Source: an uncultured Clostridia bacterium (lineage in GTDB: Bacteria; Bacillota; Clostridia; Christensenellales; CAG-917). From it: a DNA stretch of 64,000 nucleotides. The stretch covers positions 62,001 through 126,000 of the forward strand of contig CASECZ010000001.1 of assembly GCA_949286725.1 (NCBI GenBank), read 5' to 3'. This document shows, piece after piece, positions 42,465 to 50,542 of the stretch (position 1 is its first letter; each line of letters begins with the position of its first letter). The notes under the pieces were generated by a model. The model was not told the DNA's origin. It did no database searches and saw nothing but the letters and a program-made list of their open reading frames with translations. Both the position numbers and the translations under genes were made by a program.

Positions 42465-43223
42465 TTACTTTTCACCCAATCCGTACCTGGGCGGATTGCT
42501 CCGTTTGTGGGCGGTTTTCGCCTCCATATCGGCTATTTTGTTCTCTATTGCGGGGTCGAGCGGGCGGTCCTTCCTGATATATGCCGTGATGTCGGCGTAG
42601 GTGACGCCCATCTCCCCTTCGTCGGTCTGCCCTTCGTAAAGTCCCGCCGAGGGAGCCTTGCGGATTATGTTCTCGGGTGCGCCGAGTTCTTCGAGCATTC
42701 CGTAAATCTCCGGAACGGTGAGGTCGGCGATGGGGTTGAAATCGTACGCACCGTCCCCCCACTTGGTAAAATAACCTACCGTGTATTCGCAGAGATTGCC
42801 CGTCCCAGCCACGAGATAACCGCGCGACTGGGCGATGGCGTACAACGTCGTCATTCTCAGACGCGGATTGACGTTGGACAGCGCGGCTTTCACCGCATTT
42901 TCGGATGCCGTGCCCACGCGCAGGTTCGCACCCAGAGCCTTTTCCAGTTCTCCCCTGACCTCTCCGAGGTCGACTTCCGTCTGTTCGATGCCGAACGTCC
43001 GTCCCGCCGCAAGCGCGTCGTCCCTGTCCTCGGCGTAGTTGCGCGAGGAACGGCAAGGCATTATGACGCCCAGCACGTTGTCGGTGGCAAGTTTGCAAAG
43101 CGCGCCCACAAGGGTGCAGTCCTTGCCGCCGCTGTTGCCGTAAACAATGCCGCGCGCGCCGCTGCGCACGAGGATTTCGGCAATCCAATCGGCTCTTTTC
43201 TTTATTTCGCTGCGATAGTCCAT
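42465..43223 (-). CDS. nadE: Ammonia-dependent NAD(+) synthetase
   Basis: NadE amidates deamido-NAD. The 252-residue protein has the PP-loop GNSGGKDCTLVGAL near residue 30, NVNPRLRMTTLYAIAQ near 115, VAGTGNLCEYTVGYFTKWGDG near 138 and FNPIADLTVPEIY near 160. The canonical SGGxDS is SGGKDC here, seen in some NadE members. There is no N-terminal glutaminase domain, so ammonia is the nitrogen source. It has its own promoter, back to back with gldA. Supplying NAD next to NADH-dependent hydrogenase and glycerol dehydrogenase fits. Confidence 0.94.
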   Translation of the reverse strand: MDYRSEIKKRADWIAEILVRSGARGIVYGNSGGKDCTLVGALCKLATDNVLGVIMPCRSSRNYAEDRDDALAAGRTFGIEQTEVDLGEVRGELEKALGANLRVGTASENAVKAALSNVNPRLRMTTLYAIAQSRGYLVAGTGNLCEYTVGYFTKWGDGAYDFNPIADLTVPEIYGMLEELGAPENIIRKAPSAGLYEGQTDEGEMGVTYADITAYIRKDRPLDPAIENKIADMEAKTAHKRSNPPRYGLGEK

Positions 43224-43259
43224 ATTTCCTCCCGCGTGACAGAATTTCTACAAAAAAAG

Positions 43260-43288
43260 ATTATACAGTCCGCACACCCCGTTTTCAA
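43260..43288 (-). promoter_or_regulatory. Promoter of nadE
   Basis: TTGAAA (43288-43283), 17 bases, TATAAT (43265-43260). GGGAGGAAAT precedes the nadE ATG. Confidence 0.85.
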
Positions 43289-43309
43289 GCAAAACGCGCA
43301 AAATAGGTC

Positions 43310-43338
43310 TTGAATTCGGTCAAATTGTGGGTTATAAT
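43310..43338 (+). promoter_or_regulatory. Promoter of gldA-dhaKL
   Basis: TTGAAT (43310-43315), 17 bases, TATAAT (43333-43338), divergent from nadE with 21 bases between the -35 boxes. Confidence 0.85.
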
Positions 43339-43378
43339 GTGATTACTATTAAAAATATCACCTAAAAAGGAGATTATT

Positions 43379-44521
43379 ATGAGAAAAGCATTCATTTGCC
43401 CCTCAAAGTATGTTCAGGGTGAAAACGAACTTCTGAACCTCGGTTACTTCGTCCGTCTTTACGGAAAATCCGCACTCCTTATCGCCAATCCCGACGACGT
43501 GAAGCGCGTACGCCCTCAGCTTGACGCAACGCAAGCCAAATACGGCGTTAAACTCGTCACCTGCGATTTCGGCGGCGAATGTTCGAGAGAAGAAGTCGCC
43601 AAACTTCAAAAACTCGCAAAAGAAGAAAAATGCAACTGCATAATAGGTCTGGGCGGCGGCAAAGCCATCGACACCGCAAAATGCGTCAATGCTGCAAAAT
43701 CCCGCCTCATCATAGTTCCCACCATCGCGGCGACGGACGCACCCACCTCTCACTCGGCAGTTCTCTACACTCCCGACGGAGCGTTTGACGACTATGCCTA
43801 CTTCACCAGCCCCGACGTCATTCTGATTGACACCGCGGTCATCGCAAAGGCTCCCGTCCGCTTCCTCGTGTCCGGTATGGGCGACGCGCTTTCCACCTAT
43901 TTCGAAGCACGCGCCAACCATCAGTCTTTCGCCAGCGTAAACGCAGGTCTGCCCTGCGGCGCAAGAGAAAAGAAATGCGCCCCCGCAAGACCCACTATGG
44001 CAGCGTATCAGCTTGCGCAACTGTGCTATCAGACCCTGCTGTCCGACGGCTATAAAGCCAAACTCGCCTGCGAAGCAAACGTCGTGACCCCCGCCCTCGA
44101 AAGAATTATCGAAACCAACATTCTGCTGTCCGGTCTGGGCTTCGAGTCCGGCGGTCTTGCGGCGGCACACGCCATTCACGACGGTCTGACCGTCCTTGAA
44201 GAGACCCACCATATGACCCACGGCGAAAAGGTCGCGTTCGGCACTCTCTGCCAACTCGTTCTCGAAAACGCGCCCCAGGAAGAAATCGACGAAGTCATCG
44301 ACTTCTGCCTAACCGTCGGTCTGCCCATTTGTCTTAAAGACCTCGGCGTCGACGACATCGGCGACAGACTTATGGCTGTTGCGGAAAAAGCCTGCATACC
44401 CGAAGAAAGCGTGCACTCTATGCCCTTCCCCGTCACGCCCGAAAGCGTTGCGGCGGCAATTATCGCAGCGGACAAACTCGGCAGCGAAGCGAAATGCTGC
44501 TGCTGTGACTGCGAAGACTAA
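43379..44521 (+). CDS. gldA: Glycerol dehydrogenase with a cysteine-rich tail
   Basis: GldA oxidises glycerol to dihydroxyacetone with NAD+. The 380-residue protein has GLGGGKAIDTAK near residue 93, VPTIAATDAPTSHSAVLY near 117, the metal ligands in VSGMGDALSTYFEA near 165, GLAAAHAIHDGLT near 255 and HHMTHGEKVAFG near 275. The end is odd: EAKCCCCDCED, five Cys in six residues, which is not part of the usual fold. The nearby GGAGATT and ATG are clear. Followed by dhaKL after a 66-base gap containing a stable hairpin (about 44534-44566). Confidence 0.95.
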   Translation: MRKAFICPSKYVQGENELLNLGYFVRLYGKSALLIANPDDVKRVRPQLDATQAKYGVKLVTCDFGGECSREEVAKLQKLAKEEKCNCIIGLGGGKAIDTAKCVNAAKSRLIIVPTIAATDAPTSHSAVLYTPDGAFDDYAYFTSPDVILIDTAVIAKAPVRFLVSGMGDALSTYFEARANHQSFASVNAGLPCGAREKKCAPARPTMAAYQLAQLCYQTLLSDGYKAKLACEANVVTPALERIIETNILLSGLGFESGGLAAAHAIHDGLTVLEETHHMTHGEKVAFGTLCQLVLENAPQEEIDEVIDFCLTVGLPICLKDLGVDDIGDRLMAVAEKACIPEESVHSMPFPVTPESVAAAIIAADKLGSEAKCCCCDCED

Positions 44522-44587
44522 TCGGCTTCCATACAACGCCCTCGCGCACTCCGCGGGGGCGTTGTCGCGGATTTAAGGAGATTGAAA

Positions 44588-46408
44588 ATGAAAAAAATAA
44601 TGAACACTCCCGAAACCTTTGTGTACGATATGTGCCACGGCCTTGCCAAGGCGCATCCCGAACTGGAATTCGTGGAGAAGTTTAAGATTGTCAAGAAAAA
44701 AGAAATCAACCCCGACAAAGTCACGCTGATTTCCGGCGGCGGTAGCGGTCACGAACCCGCCCACGCAGGCTTCGTCGGCAAAGGTATGCTCGACTGCGCG
44801 GTTTGCGGCGACGTCTTCGCCTCCCCTTCGCAAATTCAGGTGTACAACGCCATCAAGGAATGCGCCACCGACAAGGGCGTACTGCTTATAATCAAAAACT
44901 ATTCCGGCGACTGCATGAACTTCAACAATGCGGCGGAACTTGCCAAGGAAGAGGACGGCATCAAGGTCGACGCCGTGTACGTCAATGACGACATCGCGGT
45001 CAAAGACTCCCTCTACACCGTCGGCAGACGCGGCGTCGCGGGTACGGTATTTGTACACAAAATCGCAGGTGCGGCGGCTGAACAGGGCAAATCCCTCGAA
45101 GACGTCAAGGCAGTTGCCAACAAGGTCATCGAAAACGTCCGCTCCTTCGGCTTTGCGCTGACCTCCTGCACTCCTCCCGCAAAGGGCACGCCCATATTCG
45201 AAATCGGCGACGACGAAATCGAATTCGGCGTCGGCATTCACGGCGAACCCGGCAGAAAGACCGAAAAACTGCAATCCGCCGACAAACTCGCAAAGCGTAT
45301 CGTCGGCGACCTCATCGAAGACCTCGGCGTCAAGAAAGGCGACGAAGTCGCACTGCTCATCAACGGTTTCGGCGCGACTCCTCTCATGGAACTGTACCTC
45401 TTCAACAATTCCGTCAGCAACGAACTCGAAAAGGCGGGCATCTCGATTTTCAAGACTTTGGTCGGCAACTATATGACCTCCATCGATATGGCGGGTGCTT
45501 CCGTCACCATACTCAAAGTCGACGCAGAACTCAAAGCCCTGCTCGAATACCCCGTTGCCGCACCCGCGCTGAGCTGGGGCGGTTCGATGAACGAACAGGC
45601 GGAAGCCGCTGTCGACGCGATGAAAGCCATCGCCAAAGCACTCGGCGTCACGCCCTGCGACCACGCGGCGGCGAGCGCGGCAAAACCTGCCGCGAAAGCA
45701 ACAAAAGCCGCCAAAAAGGAAGCCGTCTACGAAGTGAAAGGCAAACCCGTCGTTGACGAAACCATCAACACGGCGGCGTTTGTGCAAATCGTCGACAAAA
45801 TGGCGGACGTCATCATCGAGAACGAAATCCCCTTCTGCGATGCGGACAAGATGGGCGACGGTGACTTCGGTATGAGTATCGCAAAAGGTTTCAAACAGCT
45901 CAAAAAAGAATGGGCGACCCGCAACAAGTCGGACATCGGCGCATTCTTGAAGAGTTGCAGCGAAATCATTATGGAATACTGTGGCGGCGCAAGCGGTCCC
46001 ATCTGGGGAAGCGCGTTCCGCTATGCGGGCAAAGTCGCAGACGGCAAAGAGAAAATAGACCTTGCCGAACTGGCGGAAATCTTCCAGGCAGCGAATACAG
46101 GCGTTTACGAAACGGGCAAAAAGTCCTTCGGCAAAGGCGCGGTAGTCGGCGACAAGACGCTTGTCGACGCACTCAAACCCTGCGCGGACGCCCTCGAACA
46201 GGCGGCAAAGGACAAGAAATCCCTGCGCGAAGGTATAGCTCTCGGTGCGAAAGCGGCTGTCGCGGGCGCGGAAAACACCAAGTCCGTCGTGGCAAAACTC
46301 GGCAGAGCCGGCACCGTCGGCGAGAAATCCATCGGATATCCCGATGCGGGCGCATACGGACTGGGCGTCATCTTCACCGCTCTTTCGGACTATATCGCAA
46401 AGATGTAA
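44588..46408 (+). CDS. dhaKL: Dihydroxyacetone kinase, DhaK-DhaL fusion
   Basis: The 606-residue protein phosphorylates dihydroxyacetone to DHAP. The DhaK half (about 1-335) has SGGGSGHEPAHAGFVGKGMLDCAV near residue 50 and GIHGEPGR near 218, where the His binds substrate covalently. An Ala/Lys linker (AAASAAKPAAKATKAAKKE, about 355-375) leads to DhaL (about 395-606) with DADKMGDGDFGMSIAKG near 420 and the C-terminal KSIGYPDAGAYGLG. The single-chain form suggests direct ATP use, as in the Citrobacter-type enzyme, and no PTS DhaM gene is nearby. I use the ATG at 44588 because AAGGAG lies 7 bases upstream; a TTG at 44582 is too close. Confidence 0.94.
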   Translation: MKKIMNTPETFVYDMCHGLAKAHPELEFVEKFKIVKKKEINPDKVTLISGGGSGHEPAHAGFVGKGMLDCAVCGDVFASPSQIQVYNAIKECATDKGVLLIIKNYSGDCMNFNNAAELAKEEDGIKVDAVYVNDDIAVKDSLYTVGRRGVAGTVFVHKIAGAAAEQGKSLEDVKAVANKVIENVRSFGFALTSCTPPAKGTPIFEIGDDEIEFGVGIHGEPGRKTEKLQSADKLAKRIVGDLIEDLGVKKGDEVALLINGFGATPLMELYLFNNSVSNELEKAGISIFKTLVGNYMTSIDMAGASVTILKVDAELKALLEYPVAAPALSWGGSMNEQAEAAVDAMKAIAKALGVTPCDHAAASAAKPAAKATKAAKKEAVYEVKGKPVVDETINTAAFVQIVDKMADVIIENEIPFCDADKMGDGDFGMSIAKGFKQLKKEWATRNKSDIGAFLKSCSEIIMEYCGGASGPIWGSAFRYAGKVADGKEKIDLAELAEIFQAANTGVYETGKKSFGKGAVVGDKTLVDALKPCADALEQAAKDKKSLREGIALGAKAAVAGAENTKSVVAKLGRAGTVGEKSIGYPDAGAYGLGVIFTALSDYIAKM

Positions 46409-46428
46409 CCGACCCGAAACAAGAAATC

Positions 46429-46456
46429 AACCCTCCCTTTGGGAGGGTTTTTTCTT
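46429..46456 (+). terminator. Terminator of gldA-dhaKL
   Basis: A 9-bp stem AACCCTCCC / GGGAGGGTT with loop TTT is followed by UUUUUCUUUG. Confidence 0.92.
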
Positions 46457-46486
46457 TGTTTTGTTTCGCGTTCTTTCCTGCGCGGA

Positions 46487-46633
46487 CTATTTCAGAAGGT
46501 ACGTGCGCACATTGTAAAGCACGAGATTGAGCAGTTGTATGAGCTCTGCCAGTTCCTCGTCGGATTTGCCGCAACACAACACTTCCGCAGCTATCGCGGC
46601 AAGGGAGTTCAACCTTTGAGGAGAAGTGTTCAT
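46487..46633 (-). CDS. Short protein, DUF6774-like
   Basis: A 48-residue frame beginning MNTSPQRLNSLAAIAAEVLCC, followed by GKSDEELAELIQLLNLVLYNVRTYLLK. The helix-GKSxEEL-helix pattern resembles small clostridial proteins I know as DUF6774, but this is from memory. It is convergent with dhaKL. No strong ribosome binding site precedes the ATG at 46633, and a longer frame to 46705 exists. Treat as probable, function unknown. Confidence 0.5.
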   Translation of the reverse strand: MNTSPQRLNSLAAIAAEVLCCGKSDEELAELIQLLNLVLYNVRTYLLK

Positions 46634-46682
46634 ATTTATATATATTACCCGCGCGAAATTGTTGATAATTTGCCCAAAACCG

Positions 46683-46711
46683 TTGACAAAATTCCCGTCA
46701 GGCAATATAAT
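46683..46711 (+). promoter_or_regulatory. Promoter of tRNA-Leu
   Basis: TTGACA (46683-46688), 17 bases, TATAAT (46706-46711), a full consensus. Confidence 0.92.
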
Positions 46712-46722
46712 AATGACACTGT

Positions 46723-46805
46723 GCGGCCATGGCGGAACTGGCAGACGCGTACGTTTGAGGGGCGTATGGGAGACCGTCCGAGTTCAAGTCTCGGTGGCCG
46801 CACCA
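46723..46805 (+). tRNA. tRNA-Leu (anticodon GAG)
   Basis: The 83-base class II tRNA has acceptor GCGGCCA / TGGCCGC, anticodon stem TACGT / GCGTA with loop TTGAGGG (anticodon GAG), a long variable arm TGGGAGACCG, T-arm with GTTCAAGTC and encoded CCA. Confidence 0.94.
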
Positions 46806-46835
46806 AAATGACACCTTTTAGGTGTCATTTTTTTT
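46806..46835 (+). terminator. Terminator of tRNA-Leu
   Basis: A 10-bp stem AAATGACACC / GGTGTCATTT with loop TTTTA followed by five more U residues. Confidence 0.93.
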
Positions 46836-46960
46836 ATGCTTTTCGGGCGACGGTCACCTGCCGCAATGGTTCGGACGCATCACCGCCGCGAACGGATCGG
46901 AAAAGTTTTAAGTAGCCCGGGGGGGGGGTGAAATCCTTGTTTTCCTGACAATGCAAAACA

Positions 46961-46990
46961 CGGAAAAGAAGAAGCGCCCCGAAAGGGCGC
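46961..46990 (-). terminator. Terminator at the end of the 58-kb to 47-kb gene run
   Basis: Stem GCGCCC / GGGCGC with loop TTTCG (minus strand), then UUCUUCUUUUCC. A run of ten G residues (46919-46928) lies beyond it in otherwise empty DNA. Confidence 0.7.
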
Positions 46991-47018
46991 CCCTGTTGCA
47001 ATTCTACGGTGCAAAAAA

Positions 47019-47468
47019 TCAGTCCTCGATGAGTTTGCGTTTGCGGTCGTTGATGACGTTGAGTCCCTCTTTTATGCTCTTCTCCGCGCTGTCGAGGATG
47101 TTGAAAGCGAGCGAACGCGCTTCGTAATCCATTTTGCGGTAATTTTCCTCGGCTTCGGCGCGCATTGCCTGTGCCTCCGCCGTGGCTTTTTTCAGCACTT
47201 CCGTTTCGGACATCAGCGCACGTGCATTCTGTTCCGCCGCGTCCATCGTCTTGTTGGCATACGCCTCCGCCTTTGCGAGAATGTCGTCGCGCTCTTTCTT
47301 TATCTGCTCGGCTTCTTTGAGCACGATGGGATAGCTGGCGCGAAAACGCGTGATGAGGTCCAGCATGACCTGACGGTTGAGCACTATGTCGGTAGGGCTG
47401 AACGTGGCTTTTTTGGCTTTGAGCACCTCGCTTTCTATTTCGTTGATGAGCATATCGATGGTTTCCAT
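47019..47468 (-). CDS. Coiled-coil protein downstream of coaD, function unknown
   Basis: A 149-residue protein, almost wholly helical and charged. Residues about 55-140 form a heptad-rich coiled coil (ILAKAEAYANKTMDAAEQNARAL read in parts). It resembles the DivIVA-like or ATP-synthase-b-like small proteins often found next to coaD in Clostridia. ATG at 47468 after GAGGTGTAC; a longer open frame overlaps the preceding gene. It ends the operon. Confidence 0.78.
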   Translation of the reverse strand: METIDMLINEIESEVLKAKKATFSPTDIVLNRQVMLDLITRFRASYPIVLKEAEQIKKERDDILAKAEAYANKTMDAAEQNARALMSETEVLKKATAEAQAMRAEAEENYRKMDYEARSLAFNILDSAEKSIKEGLNVINDRKRKLIED

Positions 47469-47494
47469 AGTACACCTCGCTTCCGCGGTTCCCC

Positions 47495-48496
47495 TTAACG
47501 TATTTTGTTTTTCATAATCTCTTGTGCTTCGATTATAGCATAAGCAGGCAGAGAATGGAAGTCTCCGTTTTTGAGCTGTTCGCGCACGGCGGTTGAGGAC
47601 AAATCGGCGTATCGGTCGGGCGTTACGAACACCGTATCCACCCCCCTTTCGCGGTTGTACTCCGCCATCGCGTTTTCGTAATCGAGGTCGCCTTCTCCGC
47701 GGACGCCGCGTACAATGACGCTCGCACCGACGCTTTTTGCGACGTCGACCGCCGTCCCTTCCGAAAAAATCGCCTTTGCGCGGGGCTCGTCGGCGAGCGC
47801 CGCTTTGACGAGGCGCAACCTTTCTTCGGGCGTGAACATATAGTTCTTCTCGGGGTTGACAAGACACGCGACGACAACTTCGTCGAAGTCTGCGAGCGCG
47901 GCTTTTATGACCTCCTCGTGACCTTTGGTCACGGGGTCGAAACTGCCCGTCACCAGCGCGACGCGTTTTGCCCGCACGAAATCGACCGTGACCGTCCCCA
48001 TCCGCTTGGTACGCGCGACAACGTCGTTCCGTTGCGGAACGTACGGCAATTCGGTGGAATGCTCGTACACCACGACGCCGCCCTCCGCCAGTCTGTCGCA
48101 ATCGAAAACGGCGTCGACGGCGACTTCTCCCAGACCGCTCATATATGGTGCGTCGACGAATATTATATCGAAGCGGGTGTCGCCCGAGCGCAGAACGCCC
48201 AGAAAATCCGCATTAACGACGCGGTAATTGCCTTCGATACCTTGCAAATTGCGTTTGGTAAGGTCCACGCTGTCGCGGCTCTTGTCCACAAACACGACTT
48301 CCGCCGCACCGCGGGATATACACTCTATACCCAGCGCACCGCTGCCGCAGAAAAGGTCGAGCACACGCGCGCCTTCAACGTCCCATTGCAGAATGTTGAA
48401 AATCGTTTCCTTGATTCTGTCGGTGGTGGGACGCACGGATTCGTCGGCGGGCGGCATAAGTTTCCGTCCGCGGTATTTTCCGCTGATTATTCGCAC
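47495..48496 (-). CDS. rsmD-coaD: Fusion of 16S rRNA m2G966 methyltransferase and phosphopantetheine adenylyltransferase
   Basis: One uninterrupted 333-residue frame joins two enzymes usually encoded side by side. Residues 1 to about 173 are RsmD: MRIISGKYRGRKL, RPTTDRIKETIFNIL, VLDLFCGSGALGIE and FVDAPYM (the NPPY-like motif, here DAPY). From about 176 the sequence is CoaD: VALVTGSFDPVTKGHEEVI with the HxGH-like TKGH, NPEKNYMFTPEERL, VRGVRGEGDLDYENAMAEYNR and SSTAVREQL. The junction, FVRAKRVALVTGSF, has no linker and no ribosome binding site for a separate start. It overlaps the cyclo-ligase gene by 10 bases. CoaD acts in CoA synthesis, RsmD in ribosome assembly. Confidence 0.92.
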   Translation of the reverse strand: MRIISGKYRGRKLMPPADESVRPTTDRIKETIFNILQWDVEGARVLDLFCGSGALGIECISRGAAEVVFVDKSRDSVDLTKRNLQGIEGNYRVVNADFLGVLRSGDTRFDIIFVDAPYMSGLGEVAVDAVFDCDRLAEGGVVVYEHSTELPYVPQRNDVVARTKRMGTVTVDFVRAKRVALVTGSFDPVTKGHEEVIKAALADFDEVVVACLVNPEKNYMFTPEERLRLVKAALADEPRAKAIFSEGTAVDVAKSVGASVIVRGVRGEGDLDYENAMAEYNRERGVDTVFVTPDRYADLSSTAVREQLKNGDFHSLPAYAIIEAQEIMKNKIR

Positions 48497-49074
48497 GGTT
48501 CACCTCCGAAATCGTTGACGACCGACACCGACTGCGCGGGGATTATCTCCCGTTCGGTCACGACCATATCCATATCGACGTCCGATTCGTCGACCTGCAA
48601 CCCTTCGACGCGTTGGCAATCGAAGGCAATGCCTATCTTGAAACAATCGGGATGCGCGGCGAAAAATTTGTCGTAATAACCCTTGCCGTGCCCCGCGCGG
48701 TGCAATCCGTCGAAAGCCACCACAGGAACGACGACGAGGTCGATATCCGTGGCGATGTGTCCGCCGACGGGCTCTTCTATGCCCCACTTGTTCTTTTTGA
48801 AATTGGTGTAAGGAGTGATGACGACGGCATCCATTTCTCCGCCGCGTACGCGCGGTACCGACACCGTCTTTTCCATTGCGAGCAAAAGCCCGACAAGTTC
48901 GTCGGTTGCGGGTTCGTCCGCCGCCGAAAGAAACACGAAGGGATTTTTGCACTTGCGAAGTGCGTCGAGCGAGGTCAATGCGTCCACGACGGCGCCGCTT
49001 GCCCATTCCTTTTCGGCGTCGCTCATCGCTGAAACTCTGCGTCTAGCTCTTTCTCTTGCCTCTGCTTTGGTCAT
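48487..49074 (-). CDS. 5-formyltetrahydrofolate cyclo-ligase
   Basis: The enzyme converts 5-formyl-THF to 5,10-methenyl-THF with ATP. The 195-residue protein starts with the typical basic helix KAEARERARRRVSAM and has PRVRGGEMDAVVI near residue 75, DLVVVPVVAFDGLHRAGHGKGYYDKFF near 115 (the GxGKGYYD motif) and IGIAFDCQRV near 147. It overlaps alr by about 32 bases and rsmD-coaD by 10. It supplies the folate pool also used by PurN and AICAR formyltransferase. Confidence 0.93.
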   Translation of the reverse strand: MTKAEARERARRRVSAMSDAEKEWASGAVVDALTSLDALRKCKNPFVFLSAADEPATDELVGLLLAMEKTVSVPRVRGGEMDAVVITPYTNFKKNKWGIEEPVGGHIATDIDLVVVPVVAFDGLHRAGHGKGYYDKFFAAHPDCFKIGIAFDCQRVEGLQVDESDVDMDMVVTEREIIPAQSVSVVNDFGGEPCE

Positions 49075-50068
49075 CTTCGAATATCCTCTGTACTCTGCCG
49101 TGCCACCCCGTCATCACGGTGTAGTCCACGGTGTTTCTTTCCGTTGCGACTTCTTCTGCCGAAAGTTCCCCTCCGACCAGCACCACGGTCTCGCCGCACT
49201 CTGCCACAAAGTCGCCTGTGTCCACGGCGAACATGTCCATGCAAACGCTGCCCACGCACGGACACTTTCTCCCGCGTATGACCACGCAGGACGGATTTTC
49301 GCGCTGTACGCCGTCGAAATAACCTCCGAACACGACGGCAAGGTTGCAATCCCTGCTTACGCGCGTTTCGCCGTAACCGACGCATTCGTCGCGCCTTACC
49401 TGTCTGACCGCCACCACGCGACTGGTCACTTTCATCGCGCCCTTGTATGCGGCGTGCCCTATGCGCACCATATCGAACAGCGCGTCTTGCATTTCGAGAG
49501 AAGACGACGACGCAAGGTGCGACACGACGTCGGGAAACACCTCTTTGAATTCCGCCGCCGCCTGCGCGAAAGCCTTGACCTGTTCTCCGTTCGGCGAGCG
49601 CAGATGCGAATAAACGCCCGCAGGGCGAAGTCCGCTTTTCGCCATTCTTTCCGCAATTTCTCCCGCACTTTCGGATGGAAATCCGAGTCTGTGCATTCCT
49701 GTGTCGATTTTGACGTGAAAATCGGGCGCTATGCCGAATTTCGACAGTCTTTCGACCTCTTCGAGCGTGCTTTCGTCGGCAACCGCAACCGTCAACCCGC
49801 TTTCTGCGGCGGGCAGAACTTCGTCTGCGGAACATATGCAGACCAGAATGCACTTCCCGACGCCCGACCGTCGCAGGCGCAGCCCCTCTTCGAGCGTTGC
49901 CACGCCGAACGCCGCCACGTCGTCTTCCAGCGCAAGCGCAACCCGCTCCATACCGTGACCGTATCCGTCCGCTTTCACCATAAGCAGGGCTTCCCTGCCC
50001 GTGCTTGCGCGGACGGCGGCTACGTTACGGCGGATTGCCGATAAATCGACGGTGAGTTGCAGTTCCAA
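49043..50068 (-). CDS. alr: Alanine racemase
   Basis: Alr makes D-alanine for peptidoglycan. The 341-residue PLP enzyme has the Lys in LMVKADGYGHGMERVA near residue 30, HVKIDTGMHRLGFP near 120 and, late in the chain, GSVCMDMFAVD and the substrate-side Tyr in CVGYGETR near 240. I choose the TTG at 50068, because AGGAGG stands 5 bases upstream and the family start follows directly; the open frame to 50116 has no such site. The end is basic (RGKRKS). Confidence 0.92.
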   Translation of the reverse strand: MELQLTVDLSAIRRNVAAVRASTGREALLMVKADGYGHGMERVALALEDDVAAFGVATLEEGLRLRRSGVGKCILVCICSADEVLPAAESGLTVAVADESTLEEVERLSKFGIAPDFHVKIDTGMHRLGFPSESAGEIAERMAKSGLRPAGVYSHLRSPNGEQVKAFAQAAAEFKEVFPDVVSHLASSSSLEMQDALFDMVRIGHAAYKGAMKVTSRVVAVRQVRRDECVGYGETRVSRDCNLAVVFGGYFDGVQRENPSCVVIRGRKCPCVGSVCMDMFAVDTGDFVAECGETVVLVGGELSAEEVATERNTVDYTVMTGWHGRVQRIFEDDQSRGKRKS

Positions 50069-50132
50069 TACGCCCTCCTGCGGGAACTCCCGCGGTTGAC
50101 ACATTTTATGCCGCAATCACCCGTAAAGTGCG

Positions 50133-50516
50133 TCAGCCGAGCAGGCTTTCGGCTCGCTTGACGTCGTCGGTTTTAAAGAGAATGAGCGCCTTGCCGCCGT
50201 TGCGGGAATAGGAATAGACGTATTCGAGGTTGACGCCTTCGCGGCTGAGCATACCGAGGGTGTCGGTAAGCGAACCGGGAACGTCGGGAACCTCAATTCC
50301 GATAAGGTCGGTGCTCGCGGTGGTGAATCCCGCTTCCGCAAGTGCGGCAACCGCCTTTGCGTTGTCGTTCGTGATGATACGGACGATACCGAAATCCTTT
50401 GTATCGGCGATGTTCAGACTTTCGACGTTCACACCCGCTTCGGAAAGCGCGCTGAGCATCGCGTGCAGTCTGCCCTGTCTGTTTTCGAGAAATACGGCAA
50501 TCTGATTTACGAGCAT
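50133..50516 (-). CDS. Tandem ACT-domain protein
   Basis: The 127-residue protein consists of two ACT domains: residues 3-65 (IAVFLENRQGRLHAMLSALSEAGVNVESL) and 72-127 (VPDVPGSLTDTLGMLSREGVNLEYVYSY), each with the G at the ligand turn. ACT pairs of this type, often next to paaK and ior genes, bind amino acids. It is 26 bases after paaK and probably senses an aromatic or branched amino acid. Confidence 0.9.
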   Translation of the reverse strand: MLVNQIAVFLENRQGRLHAMLSALSEAGVNVESLNIADTKDFGIVRIITNDNAKAVAALAEAGFTTASTDLIGIEVPDVPGSLTDTLGMLSREGVNLEYVYSYSRNGGKALILFKTDDVKRAESLLG

Positions 50517-50542
50517 GGTTTCCTCCTTATATCCGACAAAAC

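Noticed and set aside
47469..48101. Extension of the coiled-coil protein to 48101
   Set aside because: It would be read in another frame across coaD; the Arg-rich translation is a shadow.
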